Of a stretch of DNA of 64,000 bases, positions 55,175 through 63,973 are shown piece after piece; position 1 is the first letter of the stretch; each line of letters begins with the position of its first letter. The stretch covers positions 992,001 to 1,056,000 of the forward strand of contig NZ_OY726395.1 in the NCBI RefSeq assembly GCF_963378085.1, given 5' to 3'. The notes beneath the pieces are model-generated. The model was not told the origin of the DNA. It worked only from the letters and a program-made list of their open reading frames with translations, and did not search any database. This DNA is from Mycolicibacterium sp. MU0050. GTDB taxonomy: Bacteria; Actinomycetota; Actinomycetes; Mycobacteriales; Mycobacteriaceae. The position numbers were made by a program, and so were the translations under genes.

Positions 55175-55879
55175 ATGGCAATGCACGATACGACGGTTCC
55201 GGACGGCCTCGCCGCGGCGATGCCGGGCGGCTCGGATCGGGCCGCCGGCCGGCAGCGCAGTCGGGTGTTGGAGCTGGTGCGGGCCGCCACTGAACCGGTC
55301 GATGCGCGCCAGGTGGCCGACGCGCTCGACATCCACGTCACCACGGCGCGCTTCCACCTCGGCACCCTGGAAGCGCAGGGGGCGATCCGTCGCGGTGCCG
55401 GCACCCGCGCCGGTGGGGCGGGCCGGCCCCGATCGACCTACGAGCTGGCGCCGCGCCTCGACTACGCCGACATTGTCGCCCTGTTCGCCGCCCACCTCGG
55501 CGGCACCGTCGAGGAGCGCGAGGCGCGGGCGGTGCGCATCGGCGCCGATCTGGCCCGCCGGACCCGGCTGACGAGGGCCCGGACCGCGGCGACGGCGACG
55601 GACCTGGTGCTGCGCGCACTCGATGAACTCGGGTTTCAGACCCGTTCGACGGTGGCGGCCTTCGGGGCGATCACCATCGGGATCTGCACCTGTCCGCTGG
55701 TCGAGATCGCGGTCGATGCCCCCGAGGTGGTGCGTGGAATCCAGCAGGGGCTCATCCAGGAAATCATCGACAGCAACCGCGAGGTGCTGGGCCGCGGCTA
55801 CCGCGTGCAGGTGCGGCCCGACGCGCAGGCGGGCTCGTGCGCGGTCAGCCTGCTGCTCGAGGCCGGCCCCGACTGTTAG
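55175..55879 (+). CDS. HTH transcriptional regulator with C-terminal Cys cluster
   Basis: A 234-residue ArsR/COG2345-like regulator: winged helix (QRSRVLELVRAATEPVDARQVADALDIHVTTARFHLGTLEAQGAIR as a region), then a helical part and a C-terminal domain with four Cys: C171 and C173 (GICTCPLVE), C222 (GSCAV) and C234 (the last residue). This resembles the SufR-like arrangement in which C-terminal Cys bind an iron-sulfur cluster, but the middle Cys of SufR is not present. ATG 55175 or 55181 is the start. Confidence 0.82.
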   Translation: MAMHDTTVPDGLAAAMPGGSDRAAGRQRSRVLELVRAATEPVDARQVADALDIHVTTARFHLGTLEAQGAIRRGAGTRAGGAGRPRSTYELAPRLDYADIVALFAAHLGGTVEEREARAVRIGADLARRTRLTRARTAATATDLVLRALDELGFQTRSTVAAFGAITIGICTCPLVEIAVDAPEVVRGIQQGLIQEIIDSNREVLGRGYRVQVRPDAQAGSCAVSLLLEAGPDC

Positions 55880-56321
55880 CCAGCGAACATACGTGCAGTT
55901 ATGTGCCCTGGCCCGCAGCCGCTGGCGGCCTGGTTTGGCAGACTCGGACCGCCCGGGGCCCCTCGACGCGTAACGCGGCCGAAATGTGCGGTGTGATTTA
56001 GCACTCACTTAGCGGCCACCCCGGTAAGAATTTCTTATTAAGAGCAGCCGAAGAATTTGCGAATGGGGATTAGCCAGATCCTGAAACTACCCAGGCTGGT
56101 GACCTGCTGGGCTCTTGCTGCCAGCAAACAACACGATTCGGTAACGGTGCGGTCTGAGCGCATGCTTAGACAATTTCGGTCAAGAGTTCAGTCGGCGCTG
56201 CGCGAACGGATTTGATGTCGTATTCGGTCGCTAGACTCGACGGTGGCTGATGCCGATCTGGCGTCGATCTCGGGCCCGCAAGGCTGCGAGACATGCGCCA
56301 GAGGGAGGAAACACGACGAGT
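55880..56321. other. 442-bp upstream region of the propeller gene
   Basis: No convincing gene. It is AT-richer than its surroundings and contains a palindrome at 56025-56037 and several GGTAACGG/TTAG-like elements. In M. tuberculosis the orthologous Rv1057 promoter region is recalled to be regulated by SigE and MprA, so a complex promoter is expected; I could not identify a clear SigE or MprA site by eye. Confidence 0.6.
56025..56037. promoter_or_regulatory. AT-rich palindrome in the propeller upstream region
   Basis: TAAGAA-T-TTCTTA is a perfect 6-bp-arm inverted repeat about 285 bp upstream of the propeller start, standing out against high-GC flanks. Possible regulator site. Confidence 0.4.
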
Positions 56322-57425
56322 ATGGCAAACAACAGAGTGGCCAATGTGGAGCAAGTGACCAATGCTGTCGGTGGTGTGAACCTGGGCAACCGCGCCCCGG
56401 CCCACATCGCCCCGGTTGCGGCGACCACGTCGCTGGTCCAAAATGCGCCGACCTTCGTGCCCTCGCGCGCCGCGACCGTCACCTACGGCCCGGTGGCCGC
56501 GCTCGCCGAACTCGACGGCTGCTTGCTGACCGCCGACTACGCAGCGGACACCGTGTCGGTGCGCGCCGCGCACACCCTCGGACACGTGACCACCGTCGGC
56601 GACGTCTACGAACCGTCGGCGATCGCCACCGCGGGGCGCCGCGCCTACGTGGCCTCGGTGGAGCCGGCGTACGACACCGTCACCGTGTTGGAGCGCGCGG
56701 AGGTTGTCGCGCGGATCCCGGTGCACGGCAACGTGCGGGACATCGCCGCCGGCCGGGACGGCCGTCGGGTGTATGCACTGCAGTCCACCGACACCGCGAT
56801 GTCGCTCGGTGTGATCGACACCGAGACCCACGATCTGGCCACCGTCGAGCTGGTCGCCGGCCCGCACACGGTGCCGACCGCCCTGGCCGTGAGCCCCACT
56901 TCCGACGTCGTCTACGTCGCCGCCGTGGATGACGTTTCGGGCGTCGTCTTGGCGGTCCAGGACGGCCGCGTGCTGCGCGTCGAGCCCATCCCGTCGATGA
57001 TCCGCGACCTCGTGGTCAGCCGGGACGGGAAGACCCTCTTCGCGGTCAGCGACGACGACGAATTCGGCGGCGTGGTCGACCTGCTCGACGCGGCGACGCT
57101 GCAGATCACCGGGACCATCGAGATCGGGGCGCCGGTGGCACACGCCTCGGTCAGCGCCGACGGCGAGCGGGTCTACATCGTCAGCGGCGGTCACATCACC
57201 GTGCTGTCCACGGTCACCCGTCGGATCGTCGATCGGATCGAGACCGGCGCCGACCCGGCCACCGCGGTCGAAAGCCGCGACGGGTCGCTGCTGTTCGTCA
57301 CCGACTACGAGGGCCGCGTCGCCTCATTCGCGGTCGCCCAGGCCGGCAACGAGGCGTTCGCGCAGATCCTCGACGCCGACGTCCTCGACGTGCCGATGCC
57401 CGAACTGGAAGCCGCGGCCGTCTAG
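56322..57425 (+). CDS. YVTN-type beta-propeller protein (Rv1057-like)
   Basis: A 367-residue protein consisting of repeated propeller blades (SPTSDVVYVAAVDDVSGVVLAVQ, SRDGKTLFAVSDDDEFGGVVDLLDAATLQITGTI, SADGERVYIVSGGHITVLSTVTRRI). No signal peptide or TM, so it is probably cytosolic or a scaffold. The order with the next conserved genes and the propeller content match Rv1057, a stress-induced gene of unknown function. ATG 56322 is used; the nearest purine-rich ribosome-binding site is 16 nt away, so the real start may differ. Confidence 0.85.
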   Translation: MANNRVANVEQVTNAVGGVNLGNRAPAHIAPVAATTSLVQNAPTFVPSRAATVTYGPVAALAELDGCLLTADYAADTVSVRAAHTLGHVTTVGDVYEPSAIATAGRRAYVASVEPAYDTVTVLERAEVVARIPVHGNVRDIAAGRDGRRVYALQSTDTAMSLGVIDTETHDLATVELVAGPHTVPTALAVSPTSDVVYVAAVDDVSGVVLAVQDGRVLRVEPIPSMIRDLVVSRDGKTLFAVSDDDEFGGVVDLLDAATLQITGTIEIGAPVAHASVSADGERVYIVSGGHITVLSTVTRRIVDRIETGADPATAVESRDGSLLFVTDYEGRVASFAVAQAGNEAFAQILDADVLDVPMPELEAAAV

Positions 57426-57436
57426 CGGCGCACCGG

Positions 57437-57715
57437 TTACCCGGTGCAGTCCAGCGACACCGTGATGGTGTGCCGGACCGGAGTGGGTGCGCGGTCGTCG
57501 ATCGCGATCCGCATCTGTCGCACCGCCGTGGGCGTCCGGATGTCGGTCACCATGCAGCGCTCCAGAGCGCCCGTGCCGATGCGGTCGACGACCACGAAGT
57601 ACCCCTGAGCCCGGAGGTCACGGACGACCTCGCCGGCCGATTCGTCGGCTGCGGCGACCGGCGCGGCCACCATCGCGAAGGCCAGCGCCGCCGCCGTCGC
57701 GCCCATGATCCGCAT
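57437..57715 (-). CDS. Small secreted protein
   Basis: A 92-residue exported protein: signal peptide MRIMGATAAALAFAMVAAPVAAADE, then a mature part of about 67 residues with two Cys (LERCMVTDI; SLDCTG end) and a conserved-looking VVRDLRAQGYFVVVDRIG segment. Resembles small mycobacterial secreted proteins of unknown function. ATG 57715 is preceded by GGCGAG. Converges with the propeller gene, 11 bp apart. Confidence 0.8.
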   Translation of the reverse strand: MRIMGATAAALAFAMVAAPVAAADESAGEVVRDLRAQGYFVVVDRIGTGALERCMVTDIRTPTAVRQMRIAIDDRAPTPVRHTITVSLDCTG

Positions 57716-57752
57716 CGTCTCGCCTTTCGTCTGCGTCCAGTACAGCACTGAT

Positions 57753-58088
57753 TCAGTTCGGCCGCGGCGCGTACATGATGACCGCGACGCCCAGCAGGCA
57801 GATCAGCGCGCCGGTGACGTCCCATCGATCCGGACGGAAACCGTCCAGCACCATCCCCCAGGCCAGCGAGCCGGCGACGAACACACCGCCGTAGGCGGCC
57901 AGGATGCGCCCGAAATTCGCGTCGGGCTGCAGTGTGGCGACAAATCCGTAGGCCCCCAGCGCGATCGCGCCCAGTCCGGCCCACCACCAGCCCCGATCCT
58001 CGCGCACGCCCTGCCAGACCAGCCACGCCCCGCCGATCTCGAACAGCGCCGCGACGACAAACAACAAAACCGACTTAGCGACCGTCAC
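57753..58088 (-). CDS. YnfA-family (UPF0060) membrane protein
   Basis: A 111-residue protein with four TM helices: [71 protein letters not shown] and [20 protein letters not shown]. These are the family landmarks of YnfA/UPF0060, related to small multidrug resistance transporters. GTG 58088 is the start. It is divergent from the acyl-CoA ligase gene. Confidence 0.92.
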   Translation of the reverse strand: MTVAKSVLLFVVAALFEIGGAWLVWQGVREDRGWWWAGLGAIALGAYGFVATLQPDANFGRILAAYGGVFVAGSLAWGMVLDGFRPDRWDVTGALICLLGVAVIMYAPRPN

Positions 58089-58146
58089 CGGCGCTAGCGT
58101 AGGGCACCGGCGAAAAGCCACCCTGACGCGAAGGATTGAATCAGCA

Positions 58147-59778
58147 ATGCAGAGCACCATCGAACCGTTCCCGTTGACCGTCGGCGGGATTCTCCGCTAC
58201 GCGACCGGCGTCCATGGGGACCGCACGGTGACCACCGCGACGGGGCAGGGCGGTTACCGGCACGCCACCTACCGGGAGGTGGGGCGCGACGCGGCGCGGC
58301 TGGCCAACGCGCTGCGCGGACTCGGCATCACCGGGGACCAGCGGGTGGGCACGTTCATGTGGAACAACGCCGAGCACCTGGTGGCCTACCTGGCGATCCC
58401 GTCGATGGGCGCAGTGCTGCACACCCTCAACATCCGACTGTTCCCCGAGCAGATCGAGTTCGTCGCCTACGAGGCCGAGGATCAGGTGATCATCGCCGAT
58501 CTTTCGGTGGCCCCGGTGCTCGCGCGGGTGCTGCGGTCCCTGGAGACCGTGCACACGGTGATCGCGGTCGGCGAGGGGGATCTGGGCCCGCTGCAGGAGT
58601 CCGGGAAGACGGTGCTGCGCTACGACGAGTTGCTGGCCGAGCAATCCGACGAGTTCGACTGGCCGGATGTGGACGAAAACTCCGCTGCCGCAATGTGCTA
58701 CACCAGCGGGACCACCGGCCACCCCAAAGGGGTGGTGTACAGCCACCGCTCCAACTACCTGCATTCGATGGCCGTCTGCAGCGGTAACGCGATGGGCCTG
58801 AGTTTCTCCGACCGGGCGCTGCCCATTGTGCCGATGTTCCACGCCAACGCCTGGGGCATGCCGTACGCGGCGCTGATGGCCGGTGCCGACCTGGTGATGC
58901 CGGACCGTCACATGGACGCCGTGTCGATGGTCAATCTGATCGAGACCCAACAACCCACGGTCGCCGGCGCCGTTCCGACCATCTGGAACGACGTGATGAA
59001 CCACCTGCTGGACAACCCCGGCCACGACATCTCGTCGCTGCGCCTGGTGGCCTGCGGTGGATCGGCGGTGCCCGTGTCGCTGATGAAGACCTTCGAGGAC
59101 AAGTTCGGGGTGCCCATCCGGCAGGCGTGGGGGATGACCGAGACCTCGCCCATTGCGACCGTGGCGTGGCCGGCACCGGGCACCCCGGAGGACAAGCAGT
59201 GGGAGCTGCGCGGCTCCCAGGGCCGCCCGCTGTGCGGTGTCGAGGCACGCATTGTCGACGACGAGGGCAATGCGCTGCCCAACGACGACGAATCGGTGGG
59301 CGAACTCGAGGTTCGCGGCCCGTGGATCACCGGCTCGTACTACCGCAACACCGACCCGTCGAAGTTCGTCGGCGGCTGGCTGCGCACCGGCGACGTCGGG
59401 CGCATCGACGCGCAGGGCTACGTCACGCTGACCGACCGGGCCAAGGATGTGATCAAGTCCGGCGGCGAGTGGATCTCGTCGGTGGAACTGGAGAACCACC
59501 TGATCGCCCATCCCGCGGTGCTCGACGCCGCCGTCGTCGGCGTGCCGGACGAACGCTGGGAGGAGCGCCCGCTGGCCGCCGTGGTGCTCAAGGAGGGCGC
59601 GGAGGCCAGCCCCGATCAGCTTCGGGAGTTCCTGTCCGACAAAGTTGTTCGATGGTGGTTGCCGGAGCGCTGGACCTTTGTCACCGAGATCCCGCGCACC
59701 AGCGTCGGCAAGTACGACAAGAAGGCCATCCGGGCCCGGCACGCCGAGGGTGACTATCAGGTGCACACGATCAGCTGA
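58147..59778 (+). CDS. Acyl-CoA synthetase (FadD14-like position)
   Basis: A 543-residue adenylate-forming ligase with AMP motif [11 protein letters not shown], the [10 protein letters not shown] and [10 protein letters not shown] motifs, and the late [15 protein letters not shown] plus [11 protein letters not shown] ending. Long- or medium-chain fatty-acid activation is likely. Gene order with the next genes matches fadD14 (Rv1058). Starts at ATG 58147. Confidence 0.93.
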   Translation: MQSTIEPFPLTVGGILRYATGVHGDRTVTTATGQGGYRHATYREVGRDAARLANALRGLGITGDQRVGTFMWNNAEHLVAYLAIPSMGAVLHTLNIRLFPEQIEFVAYEAEDQVIIADLSVAPVLARVLRSLETVHTVIAVGEGDLGPLQESGKTVLRYDELLAEQSDEFDWPDVDENSAAAMCYTSGTTGHPKGVVYSHRSNYLHSMAVCSGNAMGLSFSDRALPIVPMFHANAWGMPYAALMAGADLVMPDRHMDAVSMVNLIETQQPTVAGAVPTIWNDVMNHLLDNPGHDISSLRLVACGGSAVPVSLMKTFEDKFGVPIRQAWGMTETSPIATVAWPAPGTPEDKQWELRGSQGRPLCGVEARIVDDEGNALPNDDESVGELEVRGPWITGSYYRNTDPSKFVGGWLRTGDVGRIDAQGYVTLTDRAKDVIKSGGEWISSVELENHLIAHPAVLDAAVVGVPDERWEERPLAAVVLKEGAEASPDQLREFLSDKVVRWWLPERWTFVTEIPRTSVGKYDKKAIRARHAEGDYQVHTIS

Positions 59779-59788
59779 CCCGTCGAGG

Positions 59789-59838
59789 GCGAGCAGGCCC
59801 TGCAAGACCCACGAACGTCGAAGTTCGGGCCTGCTCGC
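59789..59838 (+). terminator. Inverted repeat after the ligase gene
   Basis: GCGAGCAGGCCC (59789-59800) and GGGCCTGCTCGC (59827-59838), perfect 12-bp arms with a 26-bp loop, 10 bp after the stop. Terminator or small intergenic repeat; the GCGAGCAG core resembles that of the repeat at 3209-3266. Confidence 0.6.
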
Positions 59839-59868
59839 TAGGGTTTGTGTTCAGTCGAGGAGGCCAGC

Positions 59869-60927
59869 GTGGCATTGAGAGTCGTGCAGTGGGCAACCGG
59901 CGGCGTCGGCGTCGCCGCGATCCGGGGCATCCTGGAGCATCCCGACCTCGAGTTGGCGGGCTGCTGGGTGCATTCGTCGGAGAAGAACGGCCGCGACGTC
60001 GGTGAGTTGATCGGCGCGGACCCGCTGGGGGTGACCGCCACCAACAGCGTCGAGGAGATCCTGGCGCTGGACGCCGACGCCGTCATCTACGCCCCGCTGC
60101 TGCCCAACCCGGACGAGGTGGCGGCGCTGCTGCGCTCCGGCAAGAACGTGGTGACGCCGGTCGGCTGGGTCTACCCCGGTGACCGCCAGGCCGCGCCGCT
60201 GCTCGAGGCCGCCCGTGCGGGTAACGCCACCCTGCACGGCACCGGCATCGCCCCCGGCGGGATCAGTGAAAAGTTCCCGCTGGTGCTCTCGGCCCTGTCG
60301 ACCGCGGTGACTTACGTTCGGGCCGAGGAGTTTTCCGACCTGCGGACCTACGACGCCCCCGACGTGCTCCGGCATGTGATGGGCTTCGGGGACACACCCG
60401 ACAGCGCGTTGAGCGGACCCATGCAGAAGCTGCTCGACGGCGGCTTCATCCAGGCGGTGAAGATGGTGGTCGACACCGTCGGCTTCGCCGCCGATCCGGT
60501 GGTCCGCTCCCGGCAGGAGATCGCCGTGGCCACCGCGCCGATCGCCTCGCCGCTGGGCGTCATCGAACCCGGCCAGGTTGCGGCGCGAAAATTCCACTGG
60601 GAAGCCGTCGTCGGCGACGAGGCGGTGGTGCGGCTCACCGTCAACTGGCTGATGGGTGAGCAAAACCTGGACCCCGCTTGGACCTTCGGACCGGAGGGGC
60701 AGCGCTACGAGATCGAGGTCAAGGGCAACCCCGACTTCACGGTGAGCCTCAAGGGTTTCCAGGGCGAAGTCGGCGCGACGGAGGAAACGGGCATCACCGC
60801 CACCGCGGCGCACTGCGTGAACTCCGTGCCCGCGGTGTGCGCGGCCGCCCCCGGGATCGCGACGTACCTGGACCTGCCGCTGCTGTCGGCGAAGGCGGCT
60901 CCCCGGCTGGCGGTCCGCAATGACTGA
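59869..60927 (+). CDS. Dihydrodipicolinate-reductase-like NAD(P)-dependent enzyme
   Basis: A 352-residue Rossmann-fold protein related to DHDPR N-domain proteins and 2,4-diaminopentanoate-type dehydrogenases (LRVVQWATGGVGVAAIRGILEHPDLELAGCWVHS). Mycobacteria hold many such paralogs linked to lipid or steroid metabolism; the substrate is unknown. GTG 59869 has GAGGAGG 6 nt upstream. Overlaps the patatin gene by 8 bp. Position equals Rv1059. Confidence 0.88.
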   Translation: MALRVVQWATGGVGVAAIRGILEHPDLELAGCWVHSSEKNGRDVGELIGADPLGVTATNSVEEILALDADAVIYAPLLPNPDEVAALLRSGKNVVTPVGWVYPGDRQAAPLLEAARAGNATLHGTGIAPGGISEKFPLVLSALSTAVTYVRAEEFSDLRTYDAPDVLRHVMGFGDTPDSALSGPMQKLLDGGFIQAVKMVVDTVGFAADPVVRSRQEIAVATAPIASPLGVIEPGQVAARKFHWEAVVGDEAVVRLTVNWLMGEQNLDPAWTFGPEGQRYEIEVKGNPDFTVSLKGFQGEVGATEETGITATAAHCVNSVPAVCAAAPGIATYLDLPLLSAKAAPRLAVRND

Positions 60928-61774
60928 GCGTCGCGCGCTGGTGCTCGGCGGCGGCGGACTGGCCGGCATCGCGTGGGAAACCGGTGTGCTGCTGGGTATC
61001 CGGGAGGAAAACCCGCACCTGGGACGCGCGCTGCTGGACTCCGATGTGGTGGTGGGCACCTCGGCCGGGTCGGCCGTCGGCGCCCAGATCACCGGGTCGC
61101 TCAGCCTCGACGAACTCTACGAGCGGCAGCTGGCGGCCGAATCCGCCGAGATCGACCCGGGGGTGGCCATCGACGACATCGCCGAGTTGTTCCTGGCCGC
61201 GATGCTGACGCCCGGCGCGACGAGACCCGAGAAGCTGCAGAAGATCGGCGCGGTCGCGGCGCAGACCGCCACCGTCACCGAGGAGGTCAGGCGCCAGGTC
61301 ATCGCCCAGCGGCTGCCCGAGCACCACTGGCCCGACCGGGATCTGCGCGTCACAGCGATCGATATCGACACCGGGGAGCTCGTCGCCTTCGACCGCGCCG
61401 CCGGGGTGGACCTGGTCGATGCGGTCGCGGCCAGCTGCGCTGTGCCCGCCGCCTGGCCGCCGGTGACCATCGACGGACGCCGCTACATGGACGGCGGCGT
61501 GGCCAGCACCGTCAACATGGCCGTCGCCGGGGACTGCGACGTCGCCGTTGTCCTGGTGCCGGCCGGAGCGGACACCCCGTCGCCATGGGGGCTGTCCACC
61601 GCCGACGAGATCGCGGCCGCCGGGCGCGCCTTGGCAGTCTTCGCCGACGCGGACGCGTTGGCCGCGTTCGGCCGCAACCCGTTGGATCCGGCGTGCCGGA
61701 TCCCGTCGGCGCGGGCCGGTAGGGCGCAGGGCCGCCGCGAGGCCGCGAGGATCGCGGCGTTCCTAGGTCTCTGA
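60920..61774 (+). CDS. Patatin-like phospholipase
   Basis: A 284-residue patatin: oxyanion loop LGGGGLAGIAWETG, nucleophile GTSAGS (GxSxG), and the catalytic Asp in YMDGGVAS. Hydrolyses lipid acyl esters. It starts inside the upstream gene's end, so it is co-transcribed with it. Its 3' end overlaps the convergent patatin gene by 12 bp. Position equals Rv1062-type genes. Confidence 0.9.
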   Translation: MTERRALVLGGGGLAGIAWETGVLLGIREENPHLGRALLDSDVVVGTSAGSAVGAQITGSLSLDELYERQLAAESAEIDPGVAIDDIAELFLAAMLTPGATRPEKLQKIGAVAAQTATVTEEVRRQVIAQRLPEHHWPDRDLRVTAIDIDTGELVAFDRAAGVDLVDAVAASCAVPAAWPPVTIDGRRYMDGGVASTVNMAVAGDCDVAVVLVPAGADTPSPWGLSTADEIAAAGRALAVFADADALAAFGRNPLDPACRIPSARAGRAQGRREAARIAAFLGL

Positions 61775-62764
61775 GGCGGGCTCGGAGTCGGGCGGGCTCG
61801 GCGCCACCGTGTCCAGCGCGGCGGCCGCGAGCTCCTGGCCGATCCCGATGACCTCGTCGGCGCGGTGGAAGTCGAGGCTGCGGCACACCGAGCGCGGCAC
61901 CTCGATGTACAGGTCCGGCGGGTATGCGGCCAGCGTGTACCGGGCCAGCGCCGCCTGCGCGATGTCGATGGTCCGGTTCATCACCTCGAACCCGCCGAGC
62001 CGCGGCACCGCGGGCTCCACCGACTCGGGCAGGTCGGTTGCCTCGGCGGGCACGGCGCCGTCGTCGTCGACCGTGCTGAAGCGGCCCAGCACCGCCCGGC
62101 CCGTCGTGGTCTCCAGCAGCGAGCGCGCGGCCTTGGTATCCAGCAGCGAGGATGTGCTGCGCCACATCCCCTTCAGCCACTCGGTGGTCGGGCGCTCCCG
62201 CGGGGAGCGCGGGGTCGCCGGCTCGTCGCCGGACAGGCCGATCGCGATGGTCATGTCGGCGTGGACCGAGGCGATCGGGGCCATCGGGATGGGATTGAGG
62301 ATGCCGCCGTCGGCCAGCAGTCGGCCGTCGAGCACATGCGGTGAGATGACGCCGGGGATGGCGATCGAGGCGCGGATGGCCTCGTCGACCGGGCCGCGCT
62401 GCAGCCACACCGACTTGCCGGCGATCAGGTCGGTGCTGACGGCGGTGTAGGGGATGGGCAGTTCCTCGATGGTGACGTCGCCGAGGATCTCGCGGACCGC
62501 GTCCAGGATCTTCTCCGCGCGCAGCACACCCGCGGCCGTGAGCGACGGATCGAGCAGCCGCAGCACCGTGCGCTGCGTCAAAGAGCTTGCCCACAAGGTG
62601 TATTCGTCGAGTTTGCCGGCTGCATGCAGCCCGCCGACCAGGGCGCCCATCGAGGACCCGGCCACCCCGACGATGTCGTGGCCGCGCTCGCAGAGCTCGT
62701 TGATGACTCCGATGTGGGCATAGCCGCGCGCCCCGCCACTGCCCAGAGCCAGCGCTACGCGCAT
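61763..62764 (-). CDS. NTE-family patatin-like protein
   Basis: A 333-residue patatin of the RssA/NTE branch: oxyanion loop LGSGGARGYAHIGV, nucleophile GSSMG (GxSxG), and DGG in LLADGGILNPIP. About 150 residues of C-terminal extension follow the catalytic core. Complete catalytic dyad. Position equals Rv1063c. It faces the other patatin, and their 3' ends overlap by 12 bp, so both transcripts are antisense to each other at the ends. Confidence 0.92.
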   Translation of the reverse strand: MRVALALGSGGARGYAHIGVINELCERGHDIVGVAGSSMGALVGGLHAAGKLDEYTLWASSLTQRTVLRLLDPSLTAAGVLRAEKILDAVREILGDVTIEELPIPYTAVSTDLIAGKSVWLQRGPVDEAIRASIAIPGVISPHVLDGRLLADGGILNPIPMAPIASVHADMTIAIGLSGDEPATPRSPRERPTTEWLKGMWRSTSSLLDTKAARSLLETTTGRAVLGRFSTVDDDGAVPAEATDLPESVEPAVPRLGGFEVMNRTIDIAQAALARYTLAAYPPDLYIEVPRSVCRSLDFHRADEVIGIGQELAAAALDTVAPSPPDSEPASET

Positions 62765-62812
62765 GGCCTCATTGTGGCCCGTCGCCGACGCGGGTGCCAG
62801 GCAATCGAGGGC

Positions 62813-63259
62813 CTACCCGCACTGGCCGTCGGCGGCGGCGTTGACGGCGAGGATGACTCCGGCCTGCTGGCCCGGGGTCAGCTCCGTCCAGGGCGTCTGG
62901 AAGTTGCCCCGGTCCTTGAAGCCCGGCTCCTGCAGCACCGCCAGGTACGGCTCGACCTGCGCCTTCGGGTCGCCGCCCTGGGCGTCGATCCACTGCTTGG
63001 CGGCCAGGCAGGCCTGTCCGTATTGGGATTCGGTGGCGATCGAGGGCACGTCGACCCGGGTGGTGATGCCGGCGGGGGAGACCCCGACGGCGCCAGGCGG
63101 CACCGGTTCGGCCGGCGGTGCCGGCATCTCGGAGGTCGTCGTCGACGGCGTCGGTTCGGTGGGAGCGGCGGATTCCTCCGAGGAACAGCCCGCGCCCAAG
63201 GCGGCGGCGATGGCCAGCGCCGCGACGCCGGCCGGGGAGACCCTGTGATGGCTGCGCAT
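62813..63259 (-). CDS. lpqV: LpqV-type lipoprotein
   Basis: A 148-residue lipoprotein: signal peptide with lipobox LGAGC (Cys25), a Thr/Pro/Ser linker, then a compact domain (VDVPSIATESQYGQACLAAKQWIDAQGGDPKAQVEPYLAVLQ) ending with a Cys pair that could form a disulfide. Position equals Rv1064c (LpqV). Function unknown. Confidence 0.92.
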   Translation of the reverse strand: MRSHHRVSPAGVAALAIAAALGAGCSSEESAAPTEPTPSTTTSEMPAPPAEPVPPGAVGVSPAGITTRVDVPSIATESQYGQACLAAKQWIDAQGGDPKAQVEPYLAVLQEPGFKDRGNFQTPWTELTPGQQAGVILAVNAAADGQCG

Positions 63260-63416
63260 CGGTCCAATCTATGCGGCGGGGCCGCCAGAATCACCGTGAG
63301 GTTAATTCGTGCGGCCGGGGCCCGGCCGTGCCAGGGTGGCAGCCATGACGAATCGGATGTGTTGTCGGTCCCGCTGACCGTCCCCTTTCCCGTTTCGTCC
63401 TTCCAGGAGCGTCTTC

Positions 63417-63971
63417 GTGTCCACCGCCGTCCTGCCCACCTACTCTCATGCCGCCGTACCGGCCGTATCGGACCCCTCGCGGCTGCGGCTGCCCGATCTG
63501 CTGCAGGCCACCGACCGCGCGGCCGCCGATTTCCTCGACGGCCACTACGACCATCTGCTGCCACCGGGCGGGGTACCCGTCGATGACCGCTGGTTCACCC
63601 GCCTGCACGCCGACGACGACCTGGACGTCTGGCTGATCAGCTGGGCCCCGGGGCACCCCACCGATCTGCACGACCACGGCGGTTCACTGGGTGCGCTCAC
63701 CGTCCTGTCCGGTGCACTCAACGAATTCCGTTGGACCGGAGACCGTTTGCGCCGTCGCCGACTGACCGCCGGTGATCAGGCCGCCTTCCCGCTGGGGTGG
63801 GTGCACGACGTGGTGTGGGCGCCCAACCCGGTCGGCACGCAGCCGCAGCAGCCGACGCTGAGCATCCACGCCTACTCGCCGCGGCTGACGGCGATGTCCT
63901 ACTACGAGGTCACCGACCGGGGCACGCTACGTCGCGAGCGCACCGAGCTGACCGACCAGCCGGAAGGTTAG
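63417..63971 (+). CDS. Cysteine dioxygenase, type I
   Basis: A 184-residue cupin that oxidises cysteine to cysteine sulfinate. The iron-binding first cupin motif LHDHGGSLGAL and the second HDVVWAPNP region, plus an ALNEFRW segment, are visible. GTG 63417 is the start (CAGGAGCGTCTTC lies upstream). Followed within 2 bp by a rhodanese gene, which fits sulfur metabolism. Position equals Rv1065. Confidence 0.92.
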   Translation: MSTAVLPTYSHAAVPAVSDPSRLRLPDLLQATDRAAADFLDGHYDHLLPPGGVPVDDRWFTRLHADDDLDVWLISWAPGHPTDLHDHGGSLGALTVLSGALNEFRWTGDRLRRRRLTAGDQAAFPLGWVHDVVWAPNPVGTQPQQPTLSIHAYSPRLTAMSYYEVTDRGTLRRERTELTDQPEG

Positions 63972-63973
63972 CC

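Noticed and set aside
58141..59805. Antisense frame of 554 codons over the acyl-CoA ligase
   Set aside because: Shadow frame with no motif; the ligase on the plus strand is complete.
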